Positions 36,101-47,426 of a stretch of 64,000 bases of DNA are shown piece after piece. This DNA is from Lepturacanthus savala (taxonomy: Eukaryota > Chordata > Actinopteri > Scombriformes > Trichiuridae), in NCBI GenBank assembly GCA_030544235.1, contig CM060462.1, forward strand, positions 33,553,526 through 33,617,525, written 5' to 3'. The position numbers and the translations under genes were made by a program. How positions within the stretch are numbered: the stretch's first letter is position 1; the number at the start of each line of letters is the position of its first letter. Below the pieces are notes generated by a model, which made no database searches, was not told the origin of the DNA, and worked only from the letters and a program-made list of their open reading frames with translations.

Positions 36101-39100
36101 AGATACCAATTTGTTTGCTCTGGTAAGAACTTAAAAATTTTGTGTTGTGTAGAAAAGGAGCTGGGAAATCTCAAGACTTGGTTTGATGTCAATAAATTAT
36201 CTTTAAATATTAAGAGAACTAAATTATGTTTTTTGGGAATGTAAATGAAAGTGGTTGTAATATTATTGAATTCCAAGGCCTTGCATTTGATCTATTACTA
36301 ATTATTTGTTCCCCATTCATCTTATATCTCAGAGGTTTTTTGCAAATTACGGTACAAAAAGCTAAAAAAGGTATAAAAAGGAGATGTGCCTCCATTATTG
36401 GAGTTAAATTCTAGAATGATACCAACATAAATTTAAAAAAAAACATGTCATTCTGTTTTGTTTTTTATGAAAATAGTTTGTAAAGCTATTTTTGAAACTT
36501 ATAAGGGAGACTGATTATCTGTTAATGATTCTTTGCATTGTTTCTTTGCTTTTCTGGAGGTTGGTAGACATAAAGTTGAAAAAAGTTGATAGTATAGGAT
36601 TTTATAAGCAGCTTGTTTCTGCCTCCACCTTCTCAGTCATTGTTCAACACATGGTTATTGGTTTTGTGAGAAATGTCAATGCTGTGCACAGTGTTTGTTA
36701 TGTTGTGCTGTTTTGTGTTGTTTTTGTTTGTGCTGTCATGATTGATTAAATAATCTTAAATTCATTCAATGAAAGTAAACTTTACTAGTAGGTCAACGGT
36801 CAAAGCCAGAGCAGGTTTTTCGTCACATTTTTCTGCTTTCCTGAAGTAAAAAAAAAAAAACAAAGAGTGAACTAAAAACAACTCCTAACAGACAAGCCTC
36901 TTCGCGGCTGCAGCAACACAACAGCTGTGCAGTTCTGTGTGAGTCACATCAGGGAGAAGTTTCACCAAGCACGATCCATCTTCCGACCCCTGAGTCAGGA
37001 TACAGATGGGAGCCGGAGAGGCGATGCTGCTGCATCGGGACGACAGCGTTGTCATGTGTTTTTTCTTCCACAAATAGTGCTCTCATGATAGGAAGTGTGA
37101 AGGCAGAAAAGCGGTAAAATATAAAATCGTGCTTACTGATATGGGGGGGGAACTTCCTGGAGTTGTGGAGCAGTGGAGTAGTAGCTCAATACCAGGAGGA
37201 TTACAGTCAAAAAAGGGACCTGGAGATCCTGGGGGCTTTCAACACAGACACATGCTCATATAATAACACAAGTCTGCAGGTTTTCTGTCTGTGTAACCAA
37301 TAGAATAAAAGCACGGCTGTTTATAAATCAAAGGCAACCAGGTGACCTTTAATTAATTAGAAAGGTAATTACTGTTGTCAGATGCTGGTAAAAAATAGAA
37401 AGGTTGAGCCTTAATTTGTCAGCCAACAATGTTATCAAGAGCATGCTGCACTCGATACACAGTATTCATTTACACTAAATAAAATAATTTGTCTATTTGC
37501 ATTGAAGCTCCTTAAAAGGTAGCTTCATATTGAAGTGACTAACCACACTAAATTAAATACTTTATCAGCTCCGAGCAATGAAAGCATGCAGTGTTTTTGT
37601 GCCATCAAGCAGTGTTACATGTGCAGACGACACCGCCACACAAGACTCCAACTAATTCACTTAGTGCTCCAGTAAGCAGACTGAAACCGAATCTCTGTAT
37701 GAGCCACAATAGCCCATTACCCGTGAGTTAAAGAGCTCCATCAGTCCCCGACACCTCCTCCTGTGAGAGGAGCGAGTCAGGCAGTGGATGCCACGCGAGC
37801 CGGTAATGAGCAGGCCGGAGGCCCATTTGTGCTGGGAGAGAATAGGTCCCTAATGAACCACTGAAGACACTTAGGTCCACTGAGTCCAGATTGAAATGTG
37901 CCACTGATGGCCAATAGGAGGTTGTCAGTTCAACCAGAGAACAGAAAAGGAGAGAAAAAAAATCTTTTGAAATCGTAGATGTTTTTTTTTGATTGATACA
38001 AGATCATTGCGAACATTGTAGGTTTGTCCATATATGATGAATCCACATTTTAACACGCATTTGACTTCCTCCTCCTTCTTCAGGCTGTATATCTATTAAA
38101 AACAATATTACCAACTATGATGTGTTTCATTTCCATTGGCTTCTATGGTACTAAAATAGAGAGCTCTAATCCGAATCATTTTCTCAATTAATTGTTTAGT
38201 TGTTTGGTCCATAAAATGTCAGAAAATGTCAATCACCATTTACCAAATCCCATGATGCAACTATCAGATCAGAGATATTAATTTTATTGTCGTATAAGAG
38301 AAAATAAACCAGAAAATATTCACATTTAAGAAGCTGGAATTACAGAATCTGAGAATTTTACTTAAATAAAATGATTCACAAATATTGGAGATTAATTTTA
38401 TAGCTGGCAACTAATCAATTACTCAATTAATCGTTGCAGCTCTATGAAAACATATGTACTGTTCATCTCTCTTTTGACATGTTCATTTCCCCGCAGACAT
38501 TACCAAGTCATGCACAGGCAATAAGATTATTTTTCATGATTTCTTTTTGAGTGTGATGAGTTATGAATTCTTAGTTGCGACATCAACCACCACCCTGCTG
38601 CTATGTGAATATAACACAGTAACTCCGAGGCCTTGTGCTAGCTCCTTTCACCTGTCTGGAAAAGGTCAAATATAAAAATATATTTGAAAATATAAAAAAC
38701 ACAAACATATTGCAGCTGTAAGCCTGTAAACTTAAACTTAGAGACTATAAGTTACTTTCAGAAATTGATTCTCACTAGTAACACCCTTGGTGGCGGCTGT
38801 TAAAGCTGCAGCAGCACAAGACTGGATTGTCCTACATTATACGTCTCATAGCACAAAAGATCTCTACTATTGTGCCTCGTTTGTCCGGCCCTTGCTGTAC
38901 ACGTGCAAGCACACATACACACACACACACACAGAGGCTGCTATCCATGCACCTGACCATCAAACCGCCAACTCAACTAATAATAAATTTCAATACAGTG
39001 GAGCTGAGGAGCAACAAGCTGTGGTTTTGTTGTGAAATGTCTACTTATTACATCTTTGGACGACTATCAGAAGAAGCAATATTCAACAATCTTCTAATGT

Positions 39101-40207
39101 CACTGTGGAGTTTGCTTTCTGCTCGTTTGAAAAGGAAATATTGTGTGTTTTAGCTGCGTTCTGTGTTTTGTTGAGAAACTTGCGGTGGTGTGTGACAACA
39201 GGTAGCTGTCACAATAGTTGGAGACCACTGTTATCTGTTGTTGATGCTAACAGGAGAGAATCATGACACTTATCTAGTACATGCATTAACTCATTTTCCT
39301 GTTAAAAGTGTGAGATTGCTTGTGCGTTTAAAGTTCCAAAAAACATTTCATTATAGCTTCTCATCTCTCAAGCTTTTCTCTGGAGCTATCAAAAGCACAG
39401 GGCGATTTTGATCTGTTTATTAATATTCACAAACCTCTTCTCCGGCTGATTTGAAGGGGGTCAGGGACTGTACGGCTGTGACATCATAAACTCATGTTAG
39501 TACAAACGAGGCATTTTAAGGCACAGTTTGTTAACCCAGGCATGGTGCATTTCTCTCTTGATTGAGTGTTTAGCATTTACAGTACTCATAATAAGTTAGG
39601 GATATTATGAGAGACTCTGGATTTCATACATTTTGGGGTAATAATTGATAAACTAATGAAAATGTGCTTTTCATCTCATTCATTGTTGGTAATATCAAAT
39701 GAAACTTCTACTTATTTCATTAAAATTCAGACCAAATAGGAAAATCACTCATGAAACTTATTGTGATTAGTACCTTGCCCTTTTTAATGGTAACAAAAAA
39801 GAAATAAAAAATGTCAATTTCTATGTTATGGTTTGAGTTGCGTTACAACCCGTTTACTCATGGGCACTAAACGATAATGATTAGAACGTGTAAATTGCTT
39901 CACTTATATTTCTGAAAGTTACATATAGCCCCTTTAAAGGAATTATTGAAAAAATGTCTTTGTACTTTCTACTCTCAAGTAGGAAGCCTGTATAAACGTG
40001 TTCTTTGTCAGCTTGTCAGGAGGGATGAGAGTTTAAACAGAGCTGGTTTATAACTCTCCAACTATTGGCACTTGGATCTAACAGCAGGGACCAGGCAGGG
40101 GCGACACCCACCCATAGCTTGGACGGCCAGCATCGCGGGCAGCAGGAGGGACAGCATGGTCTTCCAGGGCAGATCAGAACCACAGGTCAACCTCGTCAGG
40201 CACAGCA
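23136..40207 (-). CDS. cd276: CD276 (B7-H3) immunoglobulin-superfamily membrane protein, partial (three exons)
   Basis: CD276 is a B7-family cell-surface ligand that modulates T-cell and other immune responses. Three minus-strand exons are visible: 40112-40207 (signal peptide), 26307-26657 (IgV) and 23136-23432 (IgC). All have GT-AG borders and join in phase 1, as is usual for Ig-domain exons. Family-diagnostic residues are present: PVVALHGSDA, WQLTDTK, ANRTSLFP, GNASLLL and DEGSYTCF in the V domain; APYSKP, LRPGDEV, GYPEAGVIWQDG and TYSC in the C domain. This is the two-Ig form, with one V-C pair. Introns are about 13.5 kb and 2.9 kb. The transmembrane and cytoplasmic exons were not found downstream and probably lie left of the window. 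The 5' untranslated exon is not firmly placed. UBL7 lies upstream in divergent orientation. Identity is by remembered family sequence, not by a database search. Confidence 0.94.
24744..24960. repeat. Possible fish repeat (TTAAAGGGTCACTCCACTG type)
   Basis: The opening words resemble a frequent teleost repeat; the rest is not clearly recognised. Confidence 0.3.
25905..26190 (-). repeat. Dispersed repeat copy C, in the CD276 intron after the IgV exon
   Basis: Matches copy B across its length. It lies about 117 bp past the IgV donor in gene orientation. Confidence 0.75.
26307..26657 (-). CDS. cd276: CD276 IgV-like domain exon
   Basis: The 351-bp exon enters and leaves in phase 1. It is preceded by a pyrimidine-rich tract ending in TAG and followed by G|GTGAGT. 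It encodes an N-terminal VxVPDQPVVAL strand, the first disulfide cysteine (AVLNCSF), WQLTDTK, and the second cysteine in DEGSYTCFV. NCS, NLS, NRT and NAS are potential N-glycosylation sites; NRT and NAS sit where mammalian CD276 also has them. An antisense open frame here is a shadow of this exon. Confidence 0.95.
27100..27148. repeat. (TA)n microsatellite
   Basis: About 24 TA units in the large CD276 intron. Confidence 0.97.
29790..30415. mobile_element. Candidate DNA transposon with about 40-bp inverted ends
   Basis: The left end has GGTGGTACCCATGATGTATT, ATAAAACC; the right end (reverse complement) has GGTGCCACCATGGGTGTATT, ATAGAACT. The 625-bp body has no transposase frame. Confidence 0.6.
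34385..34976 (+). repeat. Dispersed repeat copy D, split by a Tc1-type MITE
   Basis: The left part has TGTCATGTGGTGTAACCCTA and ends at 34424; the right part, TTTAACTCTCTTTAAAAAGG, starts at about 34957. Together they match the uninterrupted copies at 12607, 22655, 25905 and 56899. Confidence 0.7.
34425..34954. mobile_element. Non-autonomous Tc1/mariner-type element (MITE)
   Basis: About 30-bp terminal inverted repeats: left TACACAACTGTTCAAATATT, right (reverse complement) TACACTACTGTTCAAAAGTT, followed by GGGTCAC in both. TA flanks each end. The 530-bp body has no transposase frame. It splits an older dispersed repeat. Confidence 0.85.
36152..36243 (+). mobile_element. LINE reverse-transcriptase fragment
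   Basis: Encodes EKELGNLKTWFDVNKLSLNI and KRTKLCFLGM, then a stop. The 'WF..NKLSLN..KT' block is a conserved part of non-LTR reverse transcriptase. Flanking sequence is not clearly alignable. Confidence 0.6.
38160..38446. repeat. Fish MITE-like repeat, copy 2
   Basis: Starts AGAGCTCTAATCC and ends GTTGCAGCTCTATG, an imperfect inverted pair. Contains CATAAAATGTCAGAAAATGT and AATATTCACATTTAAGAAGC, typical of a very common teleost repeat. Confidence 0.6.
40112..40207 (-). CDS. cd276: CD276 signal-peptide exon
   Basis: The splice acceptor (…gtccctgcag) is at 40208-40209 and the donor (G|GTGGGTG) follows 40112. An ATG with A at -3 begins at 40157 and encodes the hydrophobic stretch MLSLLLPAMLAVQAM. 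The final G then completes an Ala codon with the V exon. A signal peptide of about 15 residues is short. The frame upstream of this ATG is open back to the acceptor, so a start in an unseen upstream exon is possible. Confidence 0.8.
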
Positions 40208-43200
40208 CTGCAGGGACAAAAATATAAGACATCTGAGGAGGAGATTATAGCTATGGAAACACAAGCATGGCAAGAAAAAATAAACTGATGTATGTGGAAA
40301 GAAGGGTGATTAGAATGTGACATAAACAGGGAGGTATGCCTTTGTTTCAACTCTCTTTGTCTCCCAGTTGGGTGGAGACAATAAAACCACAAGACAATCC
40401 AACATATATCATCAAGCACAGACTGTATGAAGGTTGAAATTCTTTTCTTTTTTTTTCGTGTGACTTACGACTTCTCTGACAGTACGTGGATTCTGAAGGT
40501 GACTGTTTTAGTTTTTTTTTTCTTTTTTTCTGCTGCTCAAGGCTTTTCTCTTTTAAAGGAGTGCGGCTCTGATGACTAATAGGGGACTTCCAAAATTGAC
40601 AGGAAACCGCCAAGTCATTCTTTTTGCTCTCCAGAGGAAAAACACTAGTTTAAAAATGAGAAAAACCAACCGCTCCCATCAACTTCCTCGCTCCCTTGCA
40701 TGAAATGTTTATGAGATTTTAGCTATCTCAATAAGATTGCTAGAGGTAAGTGTGTGTCATGGTATTTACTGAGGGATAAACTGTTTGTAACTGTTTTTGT
40801 TTTGTTTTTTTGGTTTAATTGAGATAAAATATTTACAATATTCTAAAATCATTATAAATCATGAGGTATAACAATCACTGGCTGCAAGAAAGCATCACTT
40901 GTGCTTAAAATGCACTTAAAATTCTTTAAATGTTTCCTTGTCTCTGGAATAATTACAAAGCAGATCCAGTGCCATTATTATTATTAGTAGTAGTAGTAGT
41001 TGATTACTTAATAATAACAAATATAATAATCATAATTTAATCATATTCTTCTAACAATATTATAATAAAAATAATGTTTAAAAAATGCTAAATACTATTT
41101 CATAATACAAAAATATCTAATCTCATATTTTATATATAATCTCTTGTTTGCTTGAAATCTACTAACACAAATTAAGTTATTATTATTATTATTACTATAT
41201 CCTATACAATATTTCCTCGACATCTTTTTGAACATTACTAATGACTTCCTCCTCCTAATAAAATTAACAAGTTGTCATTGGAAGACTTTTGGGAACATCT
41301 CAGAGTTAGTGGATGTTTTTCATTGTATTGTGTAAGTGTAAGTAAGCTATAAAAAGAAAAAAAAAATAGGGAACCGATAACAAAGAAAAGAGGAAACACA
41401 ATCAGCATTTTGAAATGAGTAACAATCTTAAATATATCTGAAAAGATTCTCCAGACATTCAGGTCATCATATGTCTAGCGGGCACAAGTCAACTGGACTT
41501 TCTGTACATATAATTTTAATGTGTTACATTACGCTCAGGGTCAGAATGGCAGGATATAGAGTGTGAGCAAAAAAAAATCTTCCAGCAGTCATACACCATT
41601 TGGCTTCCTGTGAATAAGTGATTTAGTATCCCATCGCATGAAGGAAAGAGCACAAGTCTGCTTCCTGTCTGTGTCTTTACGACCATGTCCTCCTGTCTGC
41701 CCCCACACTCTATTATACTATTATGGTTGTTCAAAGCTATTATGTGTAGAGTTCTGGGTGATTACAGCATCTTTCAAATGATCCTGCTGGAGCCAGTTTG
41801 TGTTTGTAGCAAAAATAAGATAATTCTGGGTGAAACTCTGTGCTGTCTATATGTCGCTTTCAGGCCATTCATTTGTGTGTTGCTTTCAGGGGTGTGTGTT
41901 TGTGACAGACATTTTTAAGGCTTATATTAAAGATAAACAGCACATATTAGATGATGCAAATAACAGCCACTTACATGCACTTCTAATTGCTATCAGCTGG
42001 CATGGTGCTGGCAGGTAGTGACAACGTATCAAATACACATTAAATCAAATAAAATTCACTGCATTTTAACGTTGAGGACTGAAAGTCTATCAAGAGTTTC
42101 AACATTTATCCAGAGGCTTCACCATTTCTACTTTAAGTTCTCCTGAACAATCTATCAAAAGAAAAAAGAAAAATAATCACACCATAATAATTTTTAATAG
42201 GCTTTCTAATGAGAATAATGATGGTAAACTATTCCCTCTAATACCACAAATCTTATCTCAATTGCAATATCAGGCAAAATAAGTGCAATTAGATATTTAT
42301 AGTTAGTGGTTCAGCACCACTTCGGACTAACGTTTTCTAACTAAAAAATACTGCTTATGTGTGTAAAAAATGTTTCTTACAGTAACAATCCATCAAAAAT
42401 CAGTCACATCTCACTCTTTTAGTTTTATGGCAGTTAACTAACAACAAAATAGTGTATTACTACCACCATTCTGAAATGGTATGACTAAGACTGTAACAGC
42501 ACCTGTGGTTTATCTGTTTGGTTTTGGCAGCATGATCCCTCCCTTTTGGATAATTTGAAACCACTGTATGTGATCACTCAGCACAGACGCTGTTGCTGAC
42601 CTATTTTTATGATCGTGTCGTCAGAAGATGGCGGCAGCGTTTATGATTACTTTGCGTGATTGCGTGAGTCAGAGTCAGCAGGCACAGGATATTTTTTTTC
42701 CATATTTATGTATTAATAGAAGAGTTTCTGGTTTGTCCACAAGATTTAAAATATCTCTATAATAGTGAGGACGCTTTTCACTAAATCCAGATCGGCTTTG
42801 TTGTTTTGAATCTTTTCATTACTGCCATCACCTGGAGCTCCAGGTCAACACTTAACCAGAACCTTCCTTTTCCATGAGGCTCTGTTTATGACTTCAACAG
42901 AGAGGATGTGGGAAGGAGTGCAGCTTCATCACAAAGTTTCCATAACAGCACAGCTCACCACTTGCTTCCCTGGACTTTCAGAAAGCTTCAGCCTGCCAGG
43001 GACCATCGTTAACACTGACTCTCCCAAGACATTTTACCCTCAGACTCTTACTGCACAGAGATTCAAAAATGTGAATAAATATTCAATGAAGAAAAGACCA
43101 GAAACATATCATTGCAGGCATCTTCTCTAAAGGGACTGGAATTTCCTACCTAAGTTTAACTCTGAATAGCACAAACTGAAATATGCCAACACCCTAAACC

Positions 43201-45559
43201 ACCGTCTGACTCTGACTGTGTTTGTCCAGACACCAGGAAGCCATCAAAGGTTTTCTTTTTTTTTACTGAAAGACTCAAGTACTTTGCCGACCCCATGCCA
43301 GCACGGAAATCCTTTTACGATTCAGTTCAGTGTTGAAGATCAAAATAAGCTGAGCACACTCAAAAACTGCAAATGATAGAAAAGATTTTTTTGCAAAGAA
43401 AACAGCTATAGTATCTGTCACTATATTAGACCAATGTATCAAAACTAGCTCTTCTTCTACAATGCTGTTTATTGAAATAATAATGGAGTTCCCCTAAATA
43501 AAGGCCATTAAAAAGGAAAAATAAATGGTCAATGAAAGACTGTTTGACAGCCTTGATTTTCTTAAAAAAATTGTCTGACAGCTTTTGAGCCATAATCACC
43601 GGTGGATCTCATTTTGGACGCAACTCTAAGGATTATTAAGCTTATTACTGAGGTCAAAGGAGAGAGAAATGAAGCACTCAACTGCAATATATTGCAGTAG
43701 TAAATCCCAATTTCATTTTTAAGTATCACAGAGCAATAAGAATTAGAGTTTCAGCATGTTCGTCGTACCATCACACTTCTCCCTTCTAAAGAAACCCAGT
43801 GACAGTGGGTCTGTATCGGTTTGCTTTTTTACTAACACTAATGCTCTTGAGTCAAACTCCTCTCATCACTATTAATAAAAATTAATCTGACTGAGCATCT
43901 GGAACCTATTCTCTTACTGGCATTGGCACCACTTCCCAGCTCAAGCTCAAGCTATTCAAACCTCGATGAGTTGAGAAGAAATAATCGGCAATATATGGAC
44001 AAAATCAAATTTGTGGCACTAGGATATCATTGTGTGGTGCAGCGCCCTACAAGGAGCAATGTGTGGGAAACATCAATGTTTTGACAATATTGTAGGGATG
44101 ACTATTGTTTCTTTCATTAATATTTACATAATGAGATGTTTGCTAAATATTGATCATTTTTGCAGATATGAGGAAGTGAGTATCGGCTAGTAATATAACA
44201 TATAGAGATATATCAAACATACATAAACTTAATTTTATTGTGTAAATTGTATATAAAGAGATCATATAATTACTGTATACCCTCTTTCTTATGTGAGCAT
44301 TCTGTGAGCATTTTAACTAGATTTTGCCAATCTAGTTAAAATAAGAAAATCAGAAATCATGGCAGCAGAGATAAACAGCAAGACAAAATAAAGTGTATTG
44401 GCAGTATGCAATAAATAAATAGGTACAAAATAAAATAAAAAAACAAGAGCTGCTGCAACAGGCTGCCCCCTGTCAGGCCTATCTTAACTACTTATTCTAG
44501 TTTAAGGTTTAGCAGCAGAATAGTCTTGTAAGATTAGAAAATTACATACTTCACTGAAATGGAGCTTTTAAAACCAGGAAAAGACATCATGTAGACCATA
44601 ATATTACAATAACCACAATCTAAAATGGTATCTCATATCTCGCTTTCTAATATTCTTAAACCACTGAAATTCATATTCACAGTTCAAAGAAGTACTGCAA
44701 TAATAATCTAAGGAATTCGGTATTACAATAATTTATTGTGATATGCTGATTAGCAGGTAAAGCAGTGAGAACTATAAGGCAGATGTGTTATCTCAAGGCC
44801 AGATATAAGACATACTGTAGATTATATAGAAGTCTTACCGCTAAGAATCTCCAACTCCAATATCCCTTTTAGAACCACAGGAGCCAGTTCAGTGTGACCT
44901 TTATCTTTTGGCAGCTTGAAATATATGTGCGATGAAATAAATTCCTTGGACTAACACACACAAATTACAATGTCTGGCAATAATCTGGTATAGCAGCATC
45001 TTGTAAAAACTCATTTTACGCAAGTCATCAGTCTGGCGGACACTACATCTACATCCTGTACATCGGTGGCTCTCAAACTTTTTGACATCAAGGAACCACA
45101 CAAGTAAGACCACAGACCCCCAAATTGATAAGATGTTCTAGGATCCACCTTGTGATTAGATTATTGTGTATATGAAACCCACGACCACAACAGTAAAACA
45201 TTCAGTATCACATACATTTGCTGAGGAACCCATGTGCATCCTACTTTGAGAGGCACTGCCCTATATTCCATACGTATGTCTATAAGGCTGGAGCTGCCCT
45301 GCCAGCGGAGCACAGCTGCACGATCATGTGATCAGGGCAGCGCGAGGCCAGCCAACATCTGGATCATAACGGTACAGCATCTTCCATCCCAGGGGGAAAA
45401 AAGAACAAACCAGACGTGTCTGCTGATAAGCTAATGAGGAGACTGGAAAATGTACGTCACGGGGAAGCGTTATTATACTTTCCCCGTGCTGAGCTATGGA
45501 ACTTTTTTTACGCCGACTGAAACGCAGTGTTCCCTTCGTGACATGCGGGGGCGCAGTCA
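40208..45559. other. Upstream of CD276 signal exon, non-coding
   Basis: AT-rich, with many (ATT)n-like runs at 40970-41220. No supported exon. If CD276 has a non-coding first exon, this stretch is its first intron. Confidence 0.5.
44310..44342. repeat. Perfect 14-bp inverted repeat with 5-nt loop
   Basis: ATTTTAACTAGATT, loop TTGCC, then its exact reverse complement. Confidence 0.95.
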
Positions 45560-46165
45560 GTTTCATTCATAAATAAGATTAGCTTCATCTGCAGAAGAGT
45601 CTGCTGTAGCTTTAGCAGGCCTCTTGTGTTTTAAAAACTAGAGAAAGGCAGCAGACGTGAGGCGGTGAGCTGTTAGCCGAACTCGCTGAGTTCACGAGGT
45701 TCGTCAAAGTCCGCCAGCTGTTGCTGAAAATAACCAAAGTTTATTATTATCTACTTTCTTTTTTTTATTTAGCTGCCACACGTTATAGCATGTCTGTTAA
45801 ATTAGCTTTCAAAAGACAGTTTCTTTGGGCTTACCATGTTAGGACGGCGAAACTTTAAAAACCAAAAAAAAATCACCCACCATCCAGCGGCGGTGACTTT
45901 TTTTTTTCTCTCTCTCTCTGTATCTGACTCGAACACAACGCGACGTTATTCTGTTATTCTGTACAGCGGCTCATTCCTCCGACGACGTACAGGAAACCTG
46001 CTGCCGGCGAGATTTAATGAAGCTGGAAGACGGTTTTATCAAAGACAGTGGGTATGTCCCACGGATCTTTTGGGGGGGAAGGAGATTCGCACAGAAACCA
46101 CTCCTTGCTGCTTTGTCCAGCGGTGATGTCATACCGGGAGGGGGAGGTGGAGGAGGGGAAGGGAG
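45560..46165 (-). promoter_or_regulatory. CpG-richer block, candidate CD276 promoter/5' exon
   Basis: CpG-containing words cluster here (GCGACGTTATTC, CCGACGACGTAC, GCCGGCGAG) against an AT-rich background. On the minus strand an AACATG|GTAAGC donor-like site falls at 45837, about 5.6 kb upstream of the CD276 signal exon. This is position-based inference; no exon is proven. Confidence 0.3.
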
Positions 46166-46189
46166 GGGAGTTGGGGTCCCGCTATCAAT

Positions 46190-46774
46190 GATGGAGTACA
46201 TTTACTCAAGAAAACTATACAGTGTTATTATGGTATGTTCTACTATTTATATCTATTTGTACTTAAGTACAGTTCTGATGTACCTGTACTTTACTTGAAT
46301 GTTTTCATTTGACGCTACCTTCTACTCCTCTATATTTTAGTGGAAAATACTGTACTTTCTACTTTACTGAATTTATCTGCAGCTTTACTTACTTTTCACA
46401 TGGGGATTTGGCATAAAATAATATAATTTTACTATTCTTACTGTTTAAATTGGCGTTCTTTTATTTTCTTTTTAAAAAAAAATGTTTTGTGTACACATAT
46501 ACTGCTGTACAATTAATCCAGCCAAACTGTCTAAAACTAGCTCCAATATAAAAATGCTCTCACGTGTATGTTGGTGATAAAAACAAATAGTACACTATAA
46601 TAACACTGTATAATGAGTATTTTTACTTTTGTGTACTTTTTAAGTACACAGTAAGTTTTGCAGATAAAACTCCACTACATTGCAGAGGGAACTACCTTTT
46701 ACTCTACTTTCTACCCGACTGCATTTATCTGAAGCTTTAGTTACTTTTCACATTATTATTTGACATCCAGTCAG
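46190..46774. repeat. Fish 'tacttttactt' interspersed repeat, left of the retrotransposon
   Basis: AT-rich sequence built of repeated TACTTTTACTT-like words, with blocks such as CTAGCTCCAATATAAAAATG and TTTATCTG(C/A)AGCTTTA. Two loosely similar sub-blocks occur near 46370 and 46720. The same words recur right of the retrotransposon. This is a well-known abundant type of teleost repeat; the class name is not asserted. Confidence 0.7.
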
Positions 46775-46962
46775 TGTCATGTCTCGTCGTAAATGTTAAG
46801 TTATCACTTGTGTTGTCTTGTCGTGCACTTCCTGTTTTATTTTGAAATAACTCTTCCCTCTCGTTTCAGGCACCTTTGCTTCCTGCCCTTGTGTGTTTCC
46901 CGCCACTGTGATTGCCTTCCCCTGCCCTGATTGTTTTCACCTGTGCCCTGTTACCTTGTGTC

Positions 46963-46994
46963 TATTTATTGTCTGTGTCTACCCTTGTCCTGTG
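46963..46994 (+). promoter_or_regulatory. LTR core promoter: TATA-like box and predicted RNA start
   Basis: TATTTATT at 46963-46970 is 31 bp upstream of 46994, where the self-primer sequence begins. In the Tf1 model the primer is the first nucleotides of the RNA, so the spacing supports 46994 as the transcription start. The 3' LTR has the same motif 5028 bp downstream and could fire toward UBL7. Confidence 0.55.
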
Positions 46995-47142
46995 CCAGTT
47001 CGTCATGTTCCAAGTCCCAAGAACCAGCGCCCAGCTCCATGCCCTTTCAGGTTTTGTGTTTTGTTCCTGTCTGTTTAGTTTTCAGTCTTGTTTTTGCAGC
47101 TTTTCCTTTGTTACTTTTTCTAGTTATCATTAGTCTGATTTT

Positions 47143-47267
47143 CCTCGCAAGAGTGATTTTTTGTTTACCTCGTAAGAGTGATTTTTTGTTTACCTCGTAA
47201 GAGTGATTTTGTGTTTACCTCGTAAGAGTGATTTTTTGTTTACCTCGTAAGAGTGATTTTTTGTTGG
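47143..47267 (+). repeat. Five 25-bp tandem units in the LTR R region
   Basis: Each unit starts CCTCG(C/T)AAGAGTGATTTT; copies begin at 47143, 47168, 47193, 47218 and 47243. The same array occurs in the 3' LTR at 52171-52295. Unit 3 has a T-to-G change shared by both LTRs, so the array predates this insertion. Confidence 0.9.
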
Positions 47268-47411
47268 TACTTTATAGCCTTAGTGTTGTAGCATTTTTCC
47301 TCCTTGAGAGTGACTTTCATTTTTGTACAATAAAGACTTTCTCTTTTTTGAACGTACTGCGAACGAGTCGTGCATTTGGGTTCAGCCTCCGGCCCCCCGC
47401 CTTGTGTCAGT

Positions 47412-47421
47412 ACGAACTGGC
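47412..47421 (+). promoter_or_regulatory. Self-primer binding site of the retrotransposon
   Basis: ACGAACTGGC, 2 nt after the 5' LTR, is the exact reverse complement of GCCAGTTCGT at 46994-47003 (and 52022-52031). No tRNA-like TGG start abuts the LTR. Tf1/sushi elements prime reverse transcription by folding the 5' end of their own RNA onto such a site. Confidence 0.75.
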
Positions 47422-47426
47422 CAGCC

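Larger units (their letters stand above)
34977..40111. other. CD276 large intron, right part
   Basis: A GC-richer block at 35570-35720 and one at 37680-37870 stand out. Otherwise AT-rich with a LINE fragment and a MITE copy. No exon seen. Confidence 0.5.
46775..47409 (+). repeat. 5' LTR of the sushi-like retrotransposon
   Basis: Inferred parts are U3 46775-46993, R from about 46994 to just past the AATAAA at 47329-47334, and U5 to 47409. A TATA-like TATTTATT at 46963 is 31 bp upstream of the predicted RNA start. The R region contains five 25-bp tandem units. The boundaries rest on identity with the 3' copy, TG…CA ends and the target duplication. Confidence 0.96.

Noticed and set aside
45457..45487. 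CACGGGGAA…TTCCCCGTG inverted repeat as a regulatory hairpin
   Set aside because: The stem is only 9 bp with a long loop; chance is plausible and no gene context supports it.
47143..47267. CRISPR-like regular repeats
   Set aside because: Units are directly tandem with no unique spacers, inside an LTR of a vertebrate genome.
47370..47426. Longer gag start inside the 5' LTR
   Set aside because: The codon at 47370 is GTG, not ATG. The first Met is at 47427, just past the LTR and primer site.
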